46,644 bases of DNA from Catenulispora pinisilvae. Lineage in GTDB: Bacteria; Actinomycetota; Actinomycetes; Streptomycetales; Catenulisporaceae. The stretch covers positions 1 through 46,644 of the forward strand of contig NZ_JAAFZA010000064.1 in NCBI RefSeq assembly GCF_015356865.1. Direction: 5' to 3'. Shown one piece after another: positions 22,284 through 32,320 of the stretch (within the stretch, counting starts at the first letter, position 1; each line of letters starts with the position of its first letter). The notes below the pieces were generated by a model. The model did not search any database. It worked only from the letters and a program-made list of their open reading frames with translations, and was not told the origin of the DNA. The position numbers and the translations under genes are program-made.

Positions 22284-23087
22284 ATGCTGGCAGCGCAGCG
22301 GCAGGCGTGGATCCTCCAGGAGGTCCGGCTCCACGGTGCCGTGCGGGTCACGGACCTGGTCGCGGCATTGCGGGTGTCAGATATGACAGTCCGCCGGGAT
22401 CTGGACTCGCTGGCCGAGCAGGGCCTGGTCACCAAGGTGCACGGCGGCGCCACGGCCCGCGGCGGCGGTTCCACCGACGAGCCGGCGTTCAGCGTGAAGG
22501 CCGCGCGGCAACGGCGGGCCAAGGAGGCGATCGCCCGGGCCGCCGCCGATCTGGTGCGGCCGGGGACGGCGATCGGGGTGTCGGCCGGTTCCACGACGTA
22601 CGCCTTCGCACAGCAGCTGGCCCGGGTGCCGGATCTGACCGTGGTGACGAACTCCCCGCCGGTCGCCGATCTGCTGCACGCGCTGCCCGGCCCGGCCCAG
22701 ACGGTGATCCTCACCGGCGGCGTGCGCACCATCTCCGACGCGCTGGTCGGCCCGGTGGCGATCCAGGCGATCCACCGGCTGCACCTGGACTGCGTGTTCA
22801 TCGGGGTGCACGGCATCGACGCCGAGGCCGGGTTCACCAGCCCGAACCTGATGGAGGCCGAGACCAACCGCACGCTGGTCTCCACGGCCCGTCGGCTGGT
22901 GGTGATGGCCGACCACACGAAGTGGGGGGTCGTGGGGCTCTCGGAGATCGCCGCCCTGCACGAGGCGTCGGTCCTGGTCAGCGACGACGGGCTGGGCTCC
23001 GGGGCGCGGCAGGTGCTGCGCGAGACGGTGGGGGAGTTGATCGTCGTCCCCGTTGAAGGGACGGGGGCGAATGAGGAGGAAGAGTAG
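22284..23087 (+). CDS. DeoR-family transcriptional repressor
   Basis: 267 aa. The HTH occupies the first ~57 residues: QRQAWILQEVRLHGAVRVTD, then LRVSDMTVRRDLDSLAEQGL and the wing VTKVHGGA. The DeoRC sugar-phosphate-binding domain follows (AIGVSAGSTTYAFAQQL near 95, VFIGVHGIDAEAGF near 170, ADHTKWG near 212). These regulators are usually released by a phosphorylated sugar. It probably controls the importer and alpha-galactosidase flanking it. ATG 22284 follows GGGAGGG by a short spacer; the upstream ATG 22230 lacks a ribosome binding site. It stops 9 nt before the alpha-galactosidase, so the two are likely co-transcribed. Confidence 0.88.
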   Translation: MLAAQRQAWILQEVRLHGAVRVTDLVAALRVSDMTVRRDLDSLAEQGLVTKVHGGATARGGGSTDEPAFSVKAARQRRAKEAIARAAADLVRPGTAIGVSAGSTTYAFAQQLARVPDLTVVTNSPPVADLLHALPGPAQTVILTGGVRTISDALVGPVAIQAIHRLHLDCVFIGVHGIDAEAGFTSPNLMEAETNRTLVSTARRLVVMADHTKWGVVGLSEIAALHEASVLVSDDGLGSGARQVLRETVGELIVVPVEGTGANEEEE

Positions 23088-24704
<1,617 letters not shown>

Positions 24705-24787
24705 CGCCGGGCGCGTGAGCGCCTGACCGTTCTCATCGCCGGGTCCACCCGGTTGCGGATGGCGTCGAGGCATCCGATCATCGCCTC

Positions 24788-25120
24788 ATGATGCCGACCT
24801 CGGAACTGGTGGACCCGGCGGTGCGCGCCTTCATCGACGCGCTGAACGCCAACGACCCGGCGGCCGTGCAGGCCGCCATGACCGAGAACGCGACGATGAC
24901 CGACGACGGCACGCCGCGGCAGCTCGGGGACTGGCTGGAACGCGAGGCCTTCGAAACGCACGGCCGGATGGACGTCACCCAGCAGTCGCCGGACGGCCGT
25001 GACCTGCTGGTCGACTACACGAACGACCAGTGGGGCACCATGGCCACCCGCTGGCATTTCGAAGTCCTCGACCAGCGCGTCGCGCACTTCGACACCGGCC
25101 AGGCCCCGGCGGCGTCCTAG
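24788..25120 (+). CDS. NTF2/SnoaL-like small protein
   Basis: 110 aa. The N-terminal helix (VDPAVRAFIDALNANDPAAV) followed by MTENATMTDDGT and a run of beta strands ending RWHFEVLDQRVAHFDTGQA fits the cone-shaped NTF2-like fold. This fold serves many enzymes and binding proteins, so no reaction can be named. It starts at ATG 24788 (a second ATG follows directly). GATCAT ends 6 nt upstream and may be a -10, but no ribosome binding site is visible. It stands alone between the alpha-galactosidase and bdhA. Confidence 0.65.
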   Translation: MMPTSELVDPAVRAFIDALNANDPAAVQAAMTENATMTDDGTPRQLGDWLEREAFETHGRMDVTQQSPDGRDLLVDYTNDQWGTMATRWHFEVLDQRVAHFDTGQAPAAS

Positions 25121-25202
25121 TCGGCGGGGCATAGCTGCCCTCGCCATGATCCGCCCCGGGTATGTGGCGGCGATCGACATGGGAAGCGCGATGCGCGCTC
25201 TC

Positions 25203-25216
25203 TAGCGTGATCGGGT
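25203..25216 (+). promoter_or_regulatory. -10 box, leaderless start of bdhA
   Basis: TAGCGT at 25203-25208 ends 8 nt before ATG 25217. Confidence 0.45.
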
Positions 25217-26011
25217 ATGACGCCTTCTATGGACGCTGCCGTCGCTTCTGTCGCCCCGTTGGACCTGTCCGGCCGCACCGCTCTGGTCACCGGCGCCGCC
25301 GGCGGCATCGGCCTGGCCTGCGCCGAGCGGCTGGCCGCGGCCGGCGCCAAGGTGGTGGTGGCCGACATCAGCGCCGATGGCGCGCACGCCGCCGCCGAGC
25401 GGATCGGCGGCGAGGCGCTGGTCGCCGACCTGAGCGACCTGGACCAGGCCTCGGCGCTGCCACACCGGGTCGCCGGTGTGGACGTGCTGGTGAACAACGC
25501 CGGGCTGCAACACGTGGCCCCGCTTCACGAGTTCCCGGTCGAGCGCTTCTCGCTGATCCTGCGGCTGATGCTGGAGGCGCCGTTCCGGCTGATCCGCGAA
25601 TCGCTGCCGCACATGTACGAGCGCGGTTGGGGCCGCATCGTGAACATCTCCTCGGCGCACGGCCTGCGGGCCTCGGAGTTCAAGGGCGCCTACGTCACCG
25701 CCAAGCACGGTCTGGAGGGGCTGTCGAAGGTCGCGGCGCTGGAGGGCGCGCCGTACGGCGTCACCTCGAACTGCGTGAACCCCGCCTACGTGCGCACCCC
25801 GCTGGTCGAGAACCAGATCGCCGACCAGGCCGCCGCGCACGGCATCCCGGAGGACGAGGTGGTGGCCAAGGTGATGCTGGAGCGCTCGGCCGTCAAACGC
25901 CTGATCGAGCCCGCCGAGGTGGCCGAGCTGGTGGCGTACCTGTGTTCCCCGGCCGCCGCCTCGATCTCCGGCGCCTCGCTGGCGATGGACGGCGGATGGA
26001 CAGCACGGTGA
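25217..26011 (+). CDS. bdhA: D-3-hydroxybutyrate dehydrogenase (SDR)
   Basis: 264 aa. It catalyses the NAD-linked interconversion of 3-hydroxybutyrate and acetoacetate. It shows TGAAGGIG (nucleotide binding), NNAG, and the catalytic Ser146 (NISSAHG), Tyr159 and Lys163 (YVTAK). The extended stretches LQHVAPLHEFP, NPAYVRTPLVENQI and SAVKRLIEPAEVAEL are characteristic of bacterial HBDH rather than generic SDRs. The CoA-transferase genes 2 kb downstream would activate its product. The first ~12 residues form a short extension. The regulator gene starts about 10 nt after the stop. Confidence 0.87.
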   Translation: MTPSMDAAVASVAPLDLSGRTALVTGAAGGIGLACAERLAAAGAKVVVADISADGAHAAAERIGGEALVADLSDLDQASALPHRVAGVDVLVNNAGLQHVAPLHEFPVERFSLILRLMLEAPFRLIRESLPHMYERGWGRIVNISSAHGLRASEFKGAYVTAKHGLEGLSKVAALEGAPYGVTSNCVNPAYVRTPLVENQIADQAAAHGIPEDEVVAKVMLERSAVKRLIEPAEVAELVAYLCSPAAASISGASLAMDGGWTAR

Positions 26012-26021
26012 GGCGCGCGTG

Positions 26022-27923
26022 ATGCTGGGCGCCATGTCCGCGCTAGCCACCCCCTCGGTGTTCCTCGACCTGCTGGCCCGCGACGCCGCCGCCATCGAGT
26101 ACGACGGCCCGGTGGTCGCCGCCCGGGTCGCCGGCGCGGGCGCCGAGGAGCTGGCGGGACTGGAGACGGCCAAACGAGTGGCGCTCGAAGTCCGCGCGAC
26201 GCTGGCCCGCTCCCGCCGCCGCGAAGCCGAGCTGGTGGCGCTGTTCGAGACCGCCGGCGACCTGGCCGCCCTGCGCGACCTCGACGCGGTCCTGAAGGCG
26301 ATCGTCACCCGGGCCCACACCCTGATCGGCGCGGACGTCACCTACCTGACCCTGGACGACCCGGACCGCGGCGACACCTACATGCGGGTGACCCACGGCT
26401 CGGTGTCCGCCCGCTTCCAGTCGCTGCGGTTGGAGATGGGCACCGGACTCGGCGGCCTGGTCGCGCAGACGGCGAAGCCGTACGTCACCTCGGACTACCC
26501 CCACGACTCCCGCTTCCGCCACACGAACGAGATCGACCAGGGCGTCGGCGAGGAGGGGCTGATCGCCATCCTCGGCGTCCCGCTGGTGCTGGGCAGCCGG
26601 GTGATCGGCGTGCTGTTCGCGGCCAACCGCACGGCGCGGCCCTTCGCCCGCCACGAGATCACACTGCTCGGCTCGCTGGCCGCGCACGCCGCGGTCGCGA
26701 TCGACAACGCGCGCCTGTTGCAGAAGACCCGTGACGCGCTCAGCGAGCTGCGATCGGCGAACGAGCTGGTGCGGGCGCACAGCGCGGCGGTCGAGCGGGC
26801 GGCGGCGGTGCACGACAAGCTGGCGGACCTGGTGCTGCGCGGCGGGGATGTGGAGGGGATCGCGGGGGTGGTCGCCGAGGCGCTGGGCGGCGGGTTGGCG
26901 GTGGTGGACGCCGATGGCATGGTGACGGCGGTCGCGGGAGACGCCGCCGGGCCGGCTGCCGGAGCCGGGGCATCGTCGTCCGAGCTGGTCGCCACATCGG
27001 CGGCGACCGGCCATGCCGTGCGCTCGGGTGACCTGGTCGTCGCCGCTGTCGCCGCGGCGGCCGAACCGCTTGGGGCACTGATCTTGTCCGCGCCCGAGCC
27101 GTTCAGCGACGTCGACCAGCGCATCCTGGAACGCGCAGCCCTCGTCGTCGCCCTGCGCCTGCTCATGCGCCGCTCCGAGGCCGAGGCGGCCGAACGCCTC
27201 GGCGGCGACCTGCTCGACGACCTCCTCGCCGTCCCCGTGCGCCACACCTCCACCCTCGCCGAGCGTGCCCGGCGCGTCGGCGTCGACCTCGATCGCCCGC
27301 ACATCGTCGTGGCCGCCGACGCCGCACCCGCCGATCGCCCCCGCGCGCACTTCGCCGCCGGCCGACTCGCCAAGTCCGAAGGCGGCCTCGCCGGTTCCCA
27401 CGAGGGCCGCATCGTCCTCCTGCTTCCTGGCGACGATCCCTCCGGCGCCGCACAGCGTGTGCTGACCGCGCTTCGCGCCGGTCTCGGGAACCCGCTGACG
27501 GTCGGCGCCGGTGGCCCGAAAGCGGGTGTCGCGGCGTACGCCGAAGCGCACGCCGAAGCCGTCCGCTGTCTCAGCGCCCTGCACGCCCTCGGCCGGGACG
27601 GCTGCGCCGCCGCGCACTCCGACCTCGGCTTCCTGGCGCTGGTCCTCGGCGGCGGGGACCCCGGCGCCGTGATGCGCGACGCGCTCGGCCCGCTCATCGA
27701 CTACGACGCCAAGCGCGGCACCGACCTGCTCGGCACCGTCGAGCAGTACTTCGCGTGCGGCCGCAGCCTCGGCCGGACCGGCGAGGCGCTGCACATCCAC
27801 GTCAACACCGTGACCCAGCGCCTGGACCGCACCGCGCGGCTGCTCGGCGGCGACTGGCAGGAGCCCGGCCGCAGCCTGGAGATCCAGCTGGCGCTTCAGA
27901 TCCGGCGCGTCATGGGGTTGTGA
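26022..27923 (+). CDS. GAF-domain PucR/CdaR-type transcriptional regulator
   Basis: 633 aa. A short N-terminal helical region is followed by a GAF domain (about 75-225: LDAVLKAIVTRAHTLIGADV ... ILGVPLVLGSRVIGVLFAA), a coiled segment (DALSELRSANELVRAHSAA), a second sensor-like region, and a C-terminal PucR HTH (about 560-633: GRTGEALHIHVNTVTQRLDR). GAF plus PucR-HTH proteins in actinobacteria commonly govern neighbouring catabolic genes. Here it lies between bdhA and the CoA-transferase genes, so it probably senses a ketone-body-related metabolite. ATG 26022 is 8 nt after a GAGG that overlaps the bdhA stop; GTG 26019 is an alternative. Coding is GC-rich throughout. Confidence 0.82.
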   Translation: MLGAMSALATPSVFLDLLARDAAAIEYDGPVVAARVAGAGAEELAGLETAKRVALEVRATLARSRRREAELVALFETAGDLAALRDLDAVLKAIVTRAHTLIGADVTYLTLDDPDRGDTYMRVTHGSVSARFQSLRLEMGTGLGGLVAQTAKPYVTSDYPHDSRFRHTNEIDQGVGEEGLIAILGVPLVLGSRVIGVLFAANRTARPFARHEITLLGSLAAHAAVAIDNARLLQKTRDALSELRSANELVRAHSAAVERAAAVHDKLADLVLRGGDVEGIAGVVAEALGGGLAVVDADGMVTAVAGDAAGPAAGAGASSSELVATSAATGHAVRSGDLVVAAVAAAAEPLGALILSAPEPFSDVDQRILERAALVVALRLLMRRSEAEAAERLGGDLLDDLLAVPVRHTSTLAERARRVGVDLDRPHIVVAADAAPADRPRAHFAAGRLAKSEGGLAGSHEGRIVLLLPGDDPSGAAQRVLTALRAGLGNPLTVGAGGPKAGVAAYAEAHAEAVRCLSALHALGRDGCAAAHSDLGFLALVLGGGDPGAVMRDALGPLIDYDAKRGTDLLGTVEQYFACGRSLGRTGEALHIHVNTVTQRLDRTARLLGGDWQEPGRSLEIQLALQIRRVMGL

Positions 27924-27983
27924 GGTATATCCGAGCGCGATCTTGTGGCGCCTGAAGCCATATCAAAGGGCGCAGCCCGCTCA

Positions 27984-27997
27984 TAACGTCCATGCCC
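27984..27997 (+). promoter_or_regulatory. -10 box, leaderless start of scoA
   Basis: TAACGT at 27984-27989 ends 8 nt before ATG 27998 (only 2 nt before the upstream ATG 27992), favouring the second ATG. Confidence 0.45.
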
Positions 27998-28720
27998 ATG
28001 GACAAGACAGCTCCGACCCCGTCCCAAGCGGTGGCCGACATTCCCACGGGCGCCACGCTCGCCGTGGGCGGCTTCGGCCTCTGCGGCATCCCCAGTACCT
28101 TGATATCCGCCCTCCTCGACCAGGGCGCCACCGGGCTCTGCGTCGTCTCCAACAACTGCGGCGTGGACGACTGGGGCCTGGGCCTGCTGCTGGGCGCGGG
28201 CCGCATCGCCAAGATGACCAGCTCTTACGTCGGCGAGAACAAGGAATTCGCGCGCCAGTACCTGGCCGGTGAGCTTGAGGTCGAACTCCTCCCGCAGGGC
28301 ACGCTCGCCGAGAGCCTGCGGGCCGGCGGCCTGGGCATCCCCGCTTACTACACCCCGGCCGGCGTCGGCACATCCGTCGCCGAGGGCAAGGAGACCCGGG
28401 TCATCGACGGCCGCGAATACCTGCTGGAGCACGCCATCACCGCCGACTTCGCGCTGGTCCGCGCCGCGAAGGGGGACCGCCACGGCAACCTGGCCTTCCA
28501 CGCCTCGGCCCGCAACTTCAACCCGGTCGTGGCGATGGCCGGCCGGGTGACCGTCGCCGAGGTCGAAGAGCTCGTCGAGCCCGGCGCGCTGGACCCCGAC
28601 GAGATCCACCTGCCCGGCGTGTTCGTGCAGCGCGTGGTCGAGGTGCCGCCGGACCAGCGCGAGAAGCGCATCGAGAAGCGGACCGTCGCCGTCGACACCA
28701 CCGAGAACGGAGCAGCCTGA
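27998..28720 (+). CDS. scoA: 3-oxoacid CoA-transferase subunit A
   Basis: 240 aa. Subunit A of the succinyl-CoA:3-oxoacid (acetoacetate) CoA-transferase. Family landmarks are [16 protein letters not shown] near the N-terminus, [43 protein letters not shown] and [11 protein letters not shown]. These match ScoA-type enzymes rather than the acetate- or glutaconate-specific types, though acyl specificity cannot be read exactly. It forms an alpha2beta2 enzyme with the next gene. The ATG at 27998 is chosen from the -10 spacing. One base separates its stop from the scoB ATG. Confidence 0.92.
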   Translation: MDKTAPTPSQAVADIPTGATLAVGGFGLCGIPSTLISALLDQGATGLCVVSNNCGVDDWGLGLLLGAGRIAKMTSSYVGENKEFARQYLAGELEVELLPQGTLAESLRAGGLGIPAYYTPAGVGTSVAEGKETRVIDGREYLLEHAITADFALVRAAKGDRHGNLAFHASARNFNPVVAMAGRVTVAEVEELVEPGALDPDEIHLPGVFVQRVVEVPPDQREKRIEKRTVAVDTTENGAA

Positions 28721-28721
28721 C

Positions 28722-29387
28722 ATGCCCCTGACCCGCGACCAGCTGGCGGCTCGTGCGGCCCGCGAACTCCGCGACGGCTCCTACATCAACCTCGGCATCG
28801 GCCTGCCGACCCTGATCCCCGGCCACCTCCCGCCCGGCGTCGAAGTGGTGCTGCAATCGGAGAACGGCATCCTCGGCCTCGGCCCCTACCCGGCGCCGGA
28901 CGCCGTCGACGCCGATCTCGTCAACGCCGGCAAGGAGACCGTCACCATCCGCCCCGGGGCGAGCTTCTTCGACTCGGCGACGTCCTTCGGCATGATCCGC
29001 GGCGGGCATATCGACACCGCGGTGCTCGGCGCGATGCAGGTCTCGGCGTCCGGGGATCTGGCGAACTGGACCGTGCCCGGCAAGTTGGTGAAGGGTATGG
29101 GCGGCGCGATGGACCTGGTGCACGGCGCCCGGCGGGTGCTGGTCGTCATGGAGCACACCGCGAAGGACGGCTCCCCGAAGCTGCTCCGGGAATGCACGCT
29201 TCCCTTGACCGGCAAGGGCGTCGTCGACCGCGTCATCACCGACCTCGCGGTGCTCGACGTGACCCCGAACGGGTTCCGGCTGGTCGAGCTGGCGCCGGGG
29301 GTGAGCGTCGAGGAGGTGATGGCCGACACCGGAGCACCCCTCGATGTGGCGACGGCCCACATTTCCGGGCCCGTAACGCGGACTTAA
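28722..29387 (+). CDS. scoB: 3-oxoacid CoA-transferase subunit B
   Basis: 221 aa. The catalytic glutamate that forms the CoA-thioester intermediate is Glu47 in [60 protein letters not shown] and [11 protein letters not shown] are all characteristic. Together with ScoA it converts acetoacetate and succinyl-CoA to acetoacetyl-CoA and succinate. A thiolase to finish the pathway is not in the window. Its TAA stop forms the first three bases of the -10 hexamer of the next gene. Confidence 0.92.
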   Translation: MPLTRDQLAARAARELRDGSYINLGIGLPTLIPGHLPPGVEVVLQSENGILGLGPYPAPDAVDADLVNAGKETVTIRPGASFFDSATSFGMIRGGHIDTAVLGAMQVSASGDLANWTVPGKLVKGMGGAMDLVHGARRVLVVMEHTAKDGSPKLLRECTLPLTGKGVVDRVITDLAVLDVTPNGFRLVELAPGVSVEEVMADTGAPLDVATAHISGPVTRT

Positions 29388-29397
29388 CGTTCCGGCC
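29385..29397 (+). promoter_or_regulatory. -10 box overlapping the scoB stop codon
   Basis: TAACGT (29385-29390) ends 7 nt before ATG 29398 and includes the scoB TAA. It gives the transporter operon its own leaderless start in addition to any readthrough. Confidence 0.5.
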
Positions 29398-30624
29398 ATG
29401 CATTCCACCAGCATCCTGCGCAGATACAGCGCGGTCGCCATTGCCGCCGCGTCGATCGCGGCGCTCGCCGCGTGCGGCAGTCCGAGCAAGGCGGCCGGCG
29501 GTTCCTCCGGCGGCGCCTCGGATGGCTCAGCCGGCTCCGGCGCGCCGATCAAGGTCGGGCTCGTCTACTCCGAGACCGGGCCGCTGGCCGACTACGGCAA
29601 GGACTACTACCAGGGCTTCCTCGCCGGGCTCGACTACGCCACGCACGGCACCGACGCCGTGAACGGCCACAAGATCGAGGTGACGCAGCGCGACGACGCC
29701 GGCGATCCGACCAAGGCGGTCAGCGCCGCCAAGGACCTGATCGGCCAGGGCTACCGCATCCTGGCCGGCTCCACGGCCTCCGGCGTCGCGCTCCAGGTGG
29801 CGCCGTTGGCCGCGCAGAACAAGGTGCTGTTCATCTCCGGCCCGGCCGCGACCGACGCCATCACCGGCCTGAACAAGTACACGTTCCGGTCGGGCCGCGA
29901 GACGTATCAGGACATCGCCACGGCCGCGAGCTTCCTCGGCGACCTGACGAACAAGCACGTCACCGTGCTGGCCCAGGACGACGCCTTCGGCCAGGCGAAC
30001 GTCGAGGCGGTGAAGGCCGTTCTCGGCGCGAAGGGGGCCGAGGTGGACTCGGTGCTCGCCCCGGAGAGCGCCACCGACCTGACCCCCTTCGCCACCCAGG
30101 CCAAGAACGCCAAGCCGGACCTGCTGTTCGTGGCCTGGGCCGGCACCACGGCCTCGGCGCTGTGGACCGCGCTGTCCCAGCAGGGCGTGCTGGACGCCAC
30201 GACCACCGTCACCGGCCTGGACGTCCGCGCCTCCTACCCGATCTTCGCCGCGACCGGCGGCAAGGTGTCCTTCCTGGCGCACTACGTCCCCGGCGGCACC
30301 AGCAACGACGCGGCCAAGGCGATGGACGCCTACCTGACCGCGCACGGCGAGCAGTCCGACCTGTTCAGCCCGGACGGATTCACCGCCGCGCAGATGGTGG
30401 TGCACGCCGCCGCGAGCGGCGACAGCGACGTGGACGCCATGGTGAAGAACCTGGAGGGCTGGAGCTTCGACGGCGTCAAGGGCGCCTACACGATCCGCGC
30501 CTCCGACCACGCGCTTTTGCAGCCGATGTTCCAGGCCAAGCTGACCGGCACCACCGCGACCGTGGTGAAGATGCTGGACCCGAACGACGTCGCGCCGCCG
30601 GCCAAGAGCTTCCCGGCGAGCTGA
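29398..30624 (+). CDS. Branched-chain-type ABC substrate-binding lipoprotein
   Basis: 408 aa. The signal peptide ends in the lipobox LAAC (about residue 26), then a Gly/Ser linker. The mature part is a type I periplasmic binding fold of the LivJ class: IKVGLVYSETGPLADYGKDY, GYRILAGSTASGVALQVAPL, LFISGPAATDAITG, and a late VPGGTSNDAAKAMDAYL. Such proteins bind amino acids, but also amides, urea, aromatic acids and short carboxylates. The scoAB and bdhA context suggests a carboxylic or hydroxy acid rather than leucine. The stop overlaps the ATPase start (TGATG). Confidence 0.88.
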   Translation: MHSTSILRRYSAVAIAAASIAALAACGSPSKAAGGSSGGASDGSAGSGAPIKVGLVYSETGPLADYGKDYYQGFLAGLDYATHGTDAVNGHKIEVTQRDDAGDPTKAVSAAKDLIGQGYRILAGSTASGVALQVAPLAAQNKVLFISGPAATDAITGLNKYTFRSGRETYQDIATAASFLGDLTNKHVTVLAQDDAFGQANVEAVKAVLGAKGAEVDSVLAPESATDLTPFATQAKNAKPDLLFVAWAGTTASALWTALSQQGVLDATTTVTGLDVRASYPIFAATGGKVSFLAHYVPGGTSNDAAKAMDAYLTAHGEQSDLFSPDGFTAAQMVVHAAASGDSDVDAMVKNLEGWSFDGVKGAYTIRASDHALLQPMFQAKLTGTTATVVKMLDPNDVAPPAKSFPAS

Positions 30625-31496
30625 TGATGGCCGACGGACTCACTTCCGGTGCCGCGGCGCCTGATGGCGGCGCGGCCGACGCTTCGGCGCCGGCCGACCG
30701 GGCGGCAGCGTCTTCGGCGCCGGCTGGCCGAGCGGCAGCGTCTTCGTGGCCTGACGGCCGTGCCCCAGTCGCATCGGCGGCCGAGGTGCTGACCTTGAGC
30801 CGTCTGTCCTGGTCGGTCGGCGGCTCGGCGATCTTGTCCGAGGTGGATCTGGCAGTCGGCGCGGGCGAGTTCGTCGCCGTGATCGGCCCCAACGGCGCAG
30901 GCAAGACCTCGCTGTTCAACCTGATCAGCGGTCTGACCCGGGCCACCGCCGGCCGCATCGCGCTCGACGGTGCCGACATCACCACCGAGGCCCCGCACAA
31001 GCGCGCGCGCCGCGGCATCGGCCGGACTTTCCAGTCCTCCAGCGTGTTCCCGACTATGACCGTCGCAGAGCATGTGGCCTTGGCGAAGCAGGTCGCGGCT
31101 CAGCGGCGCGGTCGTACGTCCGCCTCCGACGCCTTGGAGCGCGTCCGACTGGCCGAGAAGGCAGAAGCCCACGCTCGCGATCTCTCCCACGGTGACAAAC
31201 GCAAGCTCGAACTCGCCATGCTCCTGGCCTCCGGCGCCGAACGCCTGCTGCTCCTGGACGAGCCGATGGCCGGTGTCGCGTCCGGCGACGTGCCCGAGCT
31301 GGTCGACGTCATCCGCACCCTGCACCGCGACGAGGGCCGCACAGTCTTGATGGTCGAGCACCATATGGAGGTCCTGCTCGGTCTCGCCGACCGGGTCGCG
31401 GTGCTGCACCACGGCGCGCTGCTCGCGATCGACACGCCCGAGCGGATCATGGCCGACGCGCGGGTGCAGGAGGCATACGTGGGGGACGCGCTGTGA
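30624..31496 (+). CDS. Branched-chain-type ABC ATPase (LivG-like)
   Basis: 290 aa. An Ala/Ser/Pro-rich N-terminal extension of about 55 residues includes a 10-residue repeat (RAAASSAPAG, RAAASSWPDG) and is not part of the ABC fold. The ATPase domain has Walker A GPNGAGKTS, Q-loop GRTFQSSSVFPTMTV, a variant signature LSHGDKRKLELAMLL (instead of LSGGQ, as seen in LivG/urea-type ATPases), Walker B LLLLDEPMAGV and switch His VEHHM. The usual longer insertion loop of LivG is short here. ATG 30624 or 30627 is the start; both overlap or abut the previous stop. Confidence 0.88.
   Translation: MMADGLTSGAAAPDGGAADASAPADRAAASSAPAGRAAASSWPDGRAPVASAAEVLTLSRLSWSVGGSAILSEVDLAVGAGEFVAVIGPNGAGKTSLFNLISGLTRATAGRIALDGADITTEAPHKRARRGIGRTFQSSSVFPTMTVAEHVALAKQVAAQRRGRTSASDALERVRLAEKAEAHARDLSHGDKRKLELAMLLASGAERLLLLDEPMAGVASGDVPELVDVIRTLHRDEGRTVLMVEHHMEVLLGLADRVAVLHHGALLAIDTPERIMADARVQEAYVGDAL
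30672..30761 (+). repeat. 30-nt tandem repeat in LivG-like N-terminus
   Basis: GCGGCAGCGTCTTCG recurs at 30702 and 30732 (period 30), with a more diverged third unit just upstream. It encodes the 10-residue Ala/Ser repeats of the N-terminal extension. Confidence 0.55.
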
Positions 31497-32320
31497 TCCT
31501 CGAACTCGACGACGTCCGCGTCACCCTCGGCGGCTCGCACATCCTGCAAGGCGTCTCGTTCTCGGTGGCGCCGACCGGCGTGACCGCGCTGTTGGGCCGC
31601 AACGGCGTCGGCAAGACGACGACCGTCAAGGCGATCCTGGGCCTGGTCCCGCGTACCGGCCGCATCGACTTCGGCGGCGATCCGGTGCACCGGCTGCGCA
31701 CCCACGAGATCGTGCGCCGCGGCATCGGCTACGCCCCCGAAGACCGCTGCGTCTTCGCGAAGCTGACGGTCACGGAGAACCTGGCGCTGGCTGAGCGGCG
31801 CGGCTCAGCGCACGCATACGACCTGGTCTACGAGCTCTTCCCGGAGCTGAAGACCCGCGGCGCCCAAGCTGCCGGCACGCTGTCCGGCGGCCAGCAGCAG
31901 ATGGTCGCGATCGCCCGCACGCTCCTCAACGACAACCGGCTGATCGTGGTCGACGAACCGACGAAAGGCCTGGCCCCGAAGGTGGTGACCGAAGTGGCGG
32001 AGGTGCTGGAACGGGCCGCCGAGCGCGTGCCGATGCTGCTGGTCGAGCAGAACCTGGCGCTGGTGCGCAGGCTGGCCGGCGACGGCGTGGTGCTCGCAGC
32101 CGGGCAGGTGGTTCACTGCGGGCCGGTGCGGGAGCTGCTGGCGGATGCCGCGCTGACCCAGGAGCTGCTCGGGGTCGGCCAGGCGCGCGGCGAAAACGTG
32201 ACCCTGTATACGCGCCCCGCCCCATCCGGGGGATCAACCCACGCTCTTGCCATTGTCAAGGATCGTCAACCGCCAGACGAAGTGTCGCCGCCGGAGTCCA
32301 CCCGATCGGACGCGCCATGA
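31493..32320 (+). CDS. Branched-chain-type ABC ATPase (LivF-like)
   Basis: 275 aa. Walker A GRNGVGKTTT, then RRGIGYAPEDRCVFAKLTV (LivF commonly has GYVPExRxIFxxLTV), signature LSGGQQQMVAIARTL, Walker B LIVVDEPTKGLAPKVV and LVEQNL at the switch position, all diagnostic of LivF. The last ~45 residues beyond the usual end (from about ENVTLYTRPAP) are an extra hydrophilic tail. The start GTG overlaps the previous stop (GTGA), and its stop overlaps the LivH-like ATG. Confidence 0.9.
   Translation: MILELDDVRVTLGGSHILQGVSFSVAPTGVTALLGRNGVGKTTTVKAILGLVPRTGRIDFGGDPVHRLRTHEIVRRGIGYAPEDRCVFAKLTVTENLALAERRGSAHAYDLVYELFPELKTRGAQAAGTLSGGQQQMVAIARTLLNDNRLIVVDEPTKGLAPKVVTEVAEVLERAAERVPMLLVEQNLALVRRLAGDGVVLAAGQVVHCGPVRELLADAALTQELLGVGQARGENVTLYTRPAPSGGSTHALAIVKDRQPPDEVSPPESTRSDAP

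Noticed and set aside
24705-24787. Short GC stem GGCGC-gtga-GCGCC as a terminator after the alpha-galactosidase
   Set aside because: Five base pairs and no T-tract; too weak to call in this GC content.
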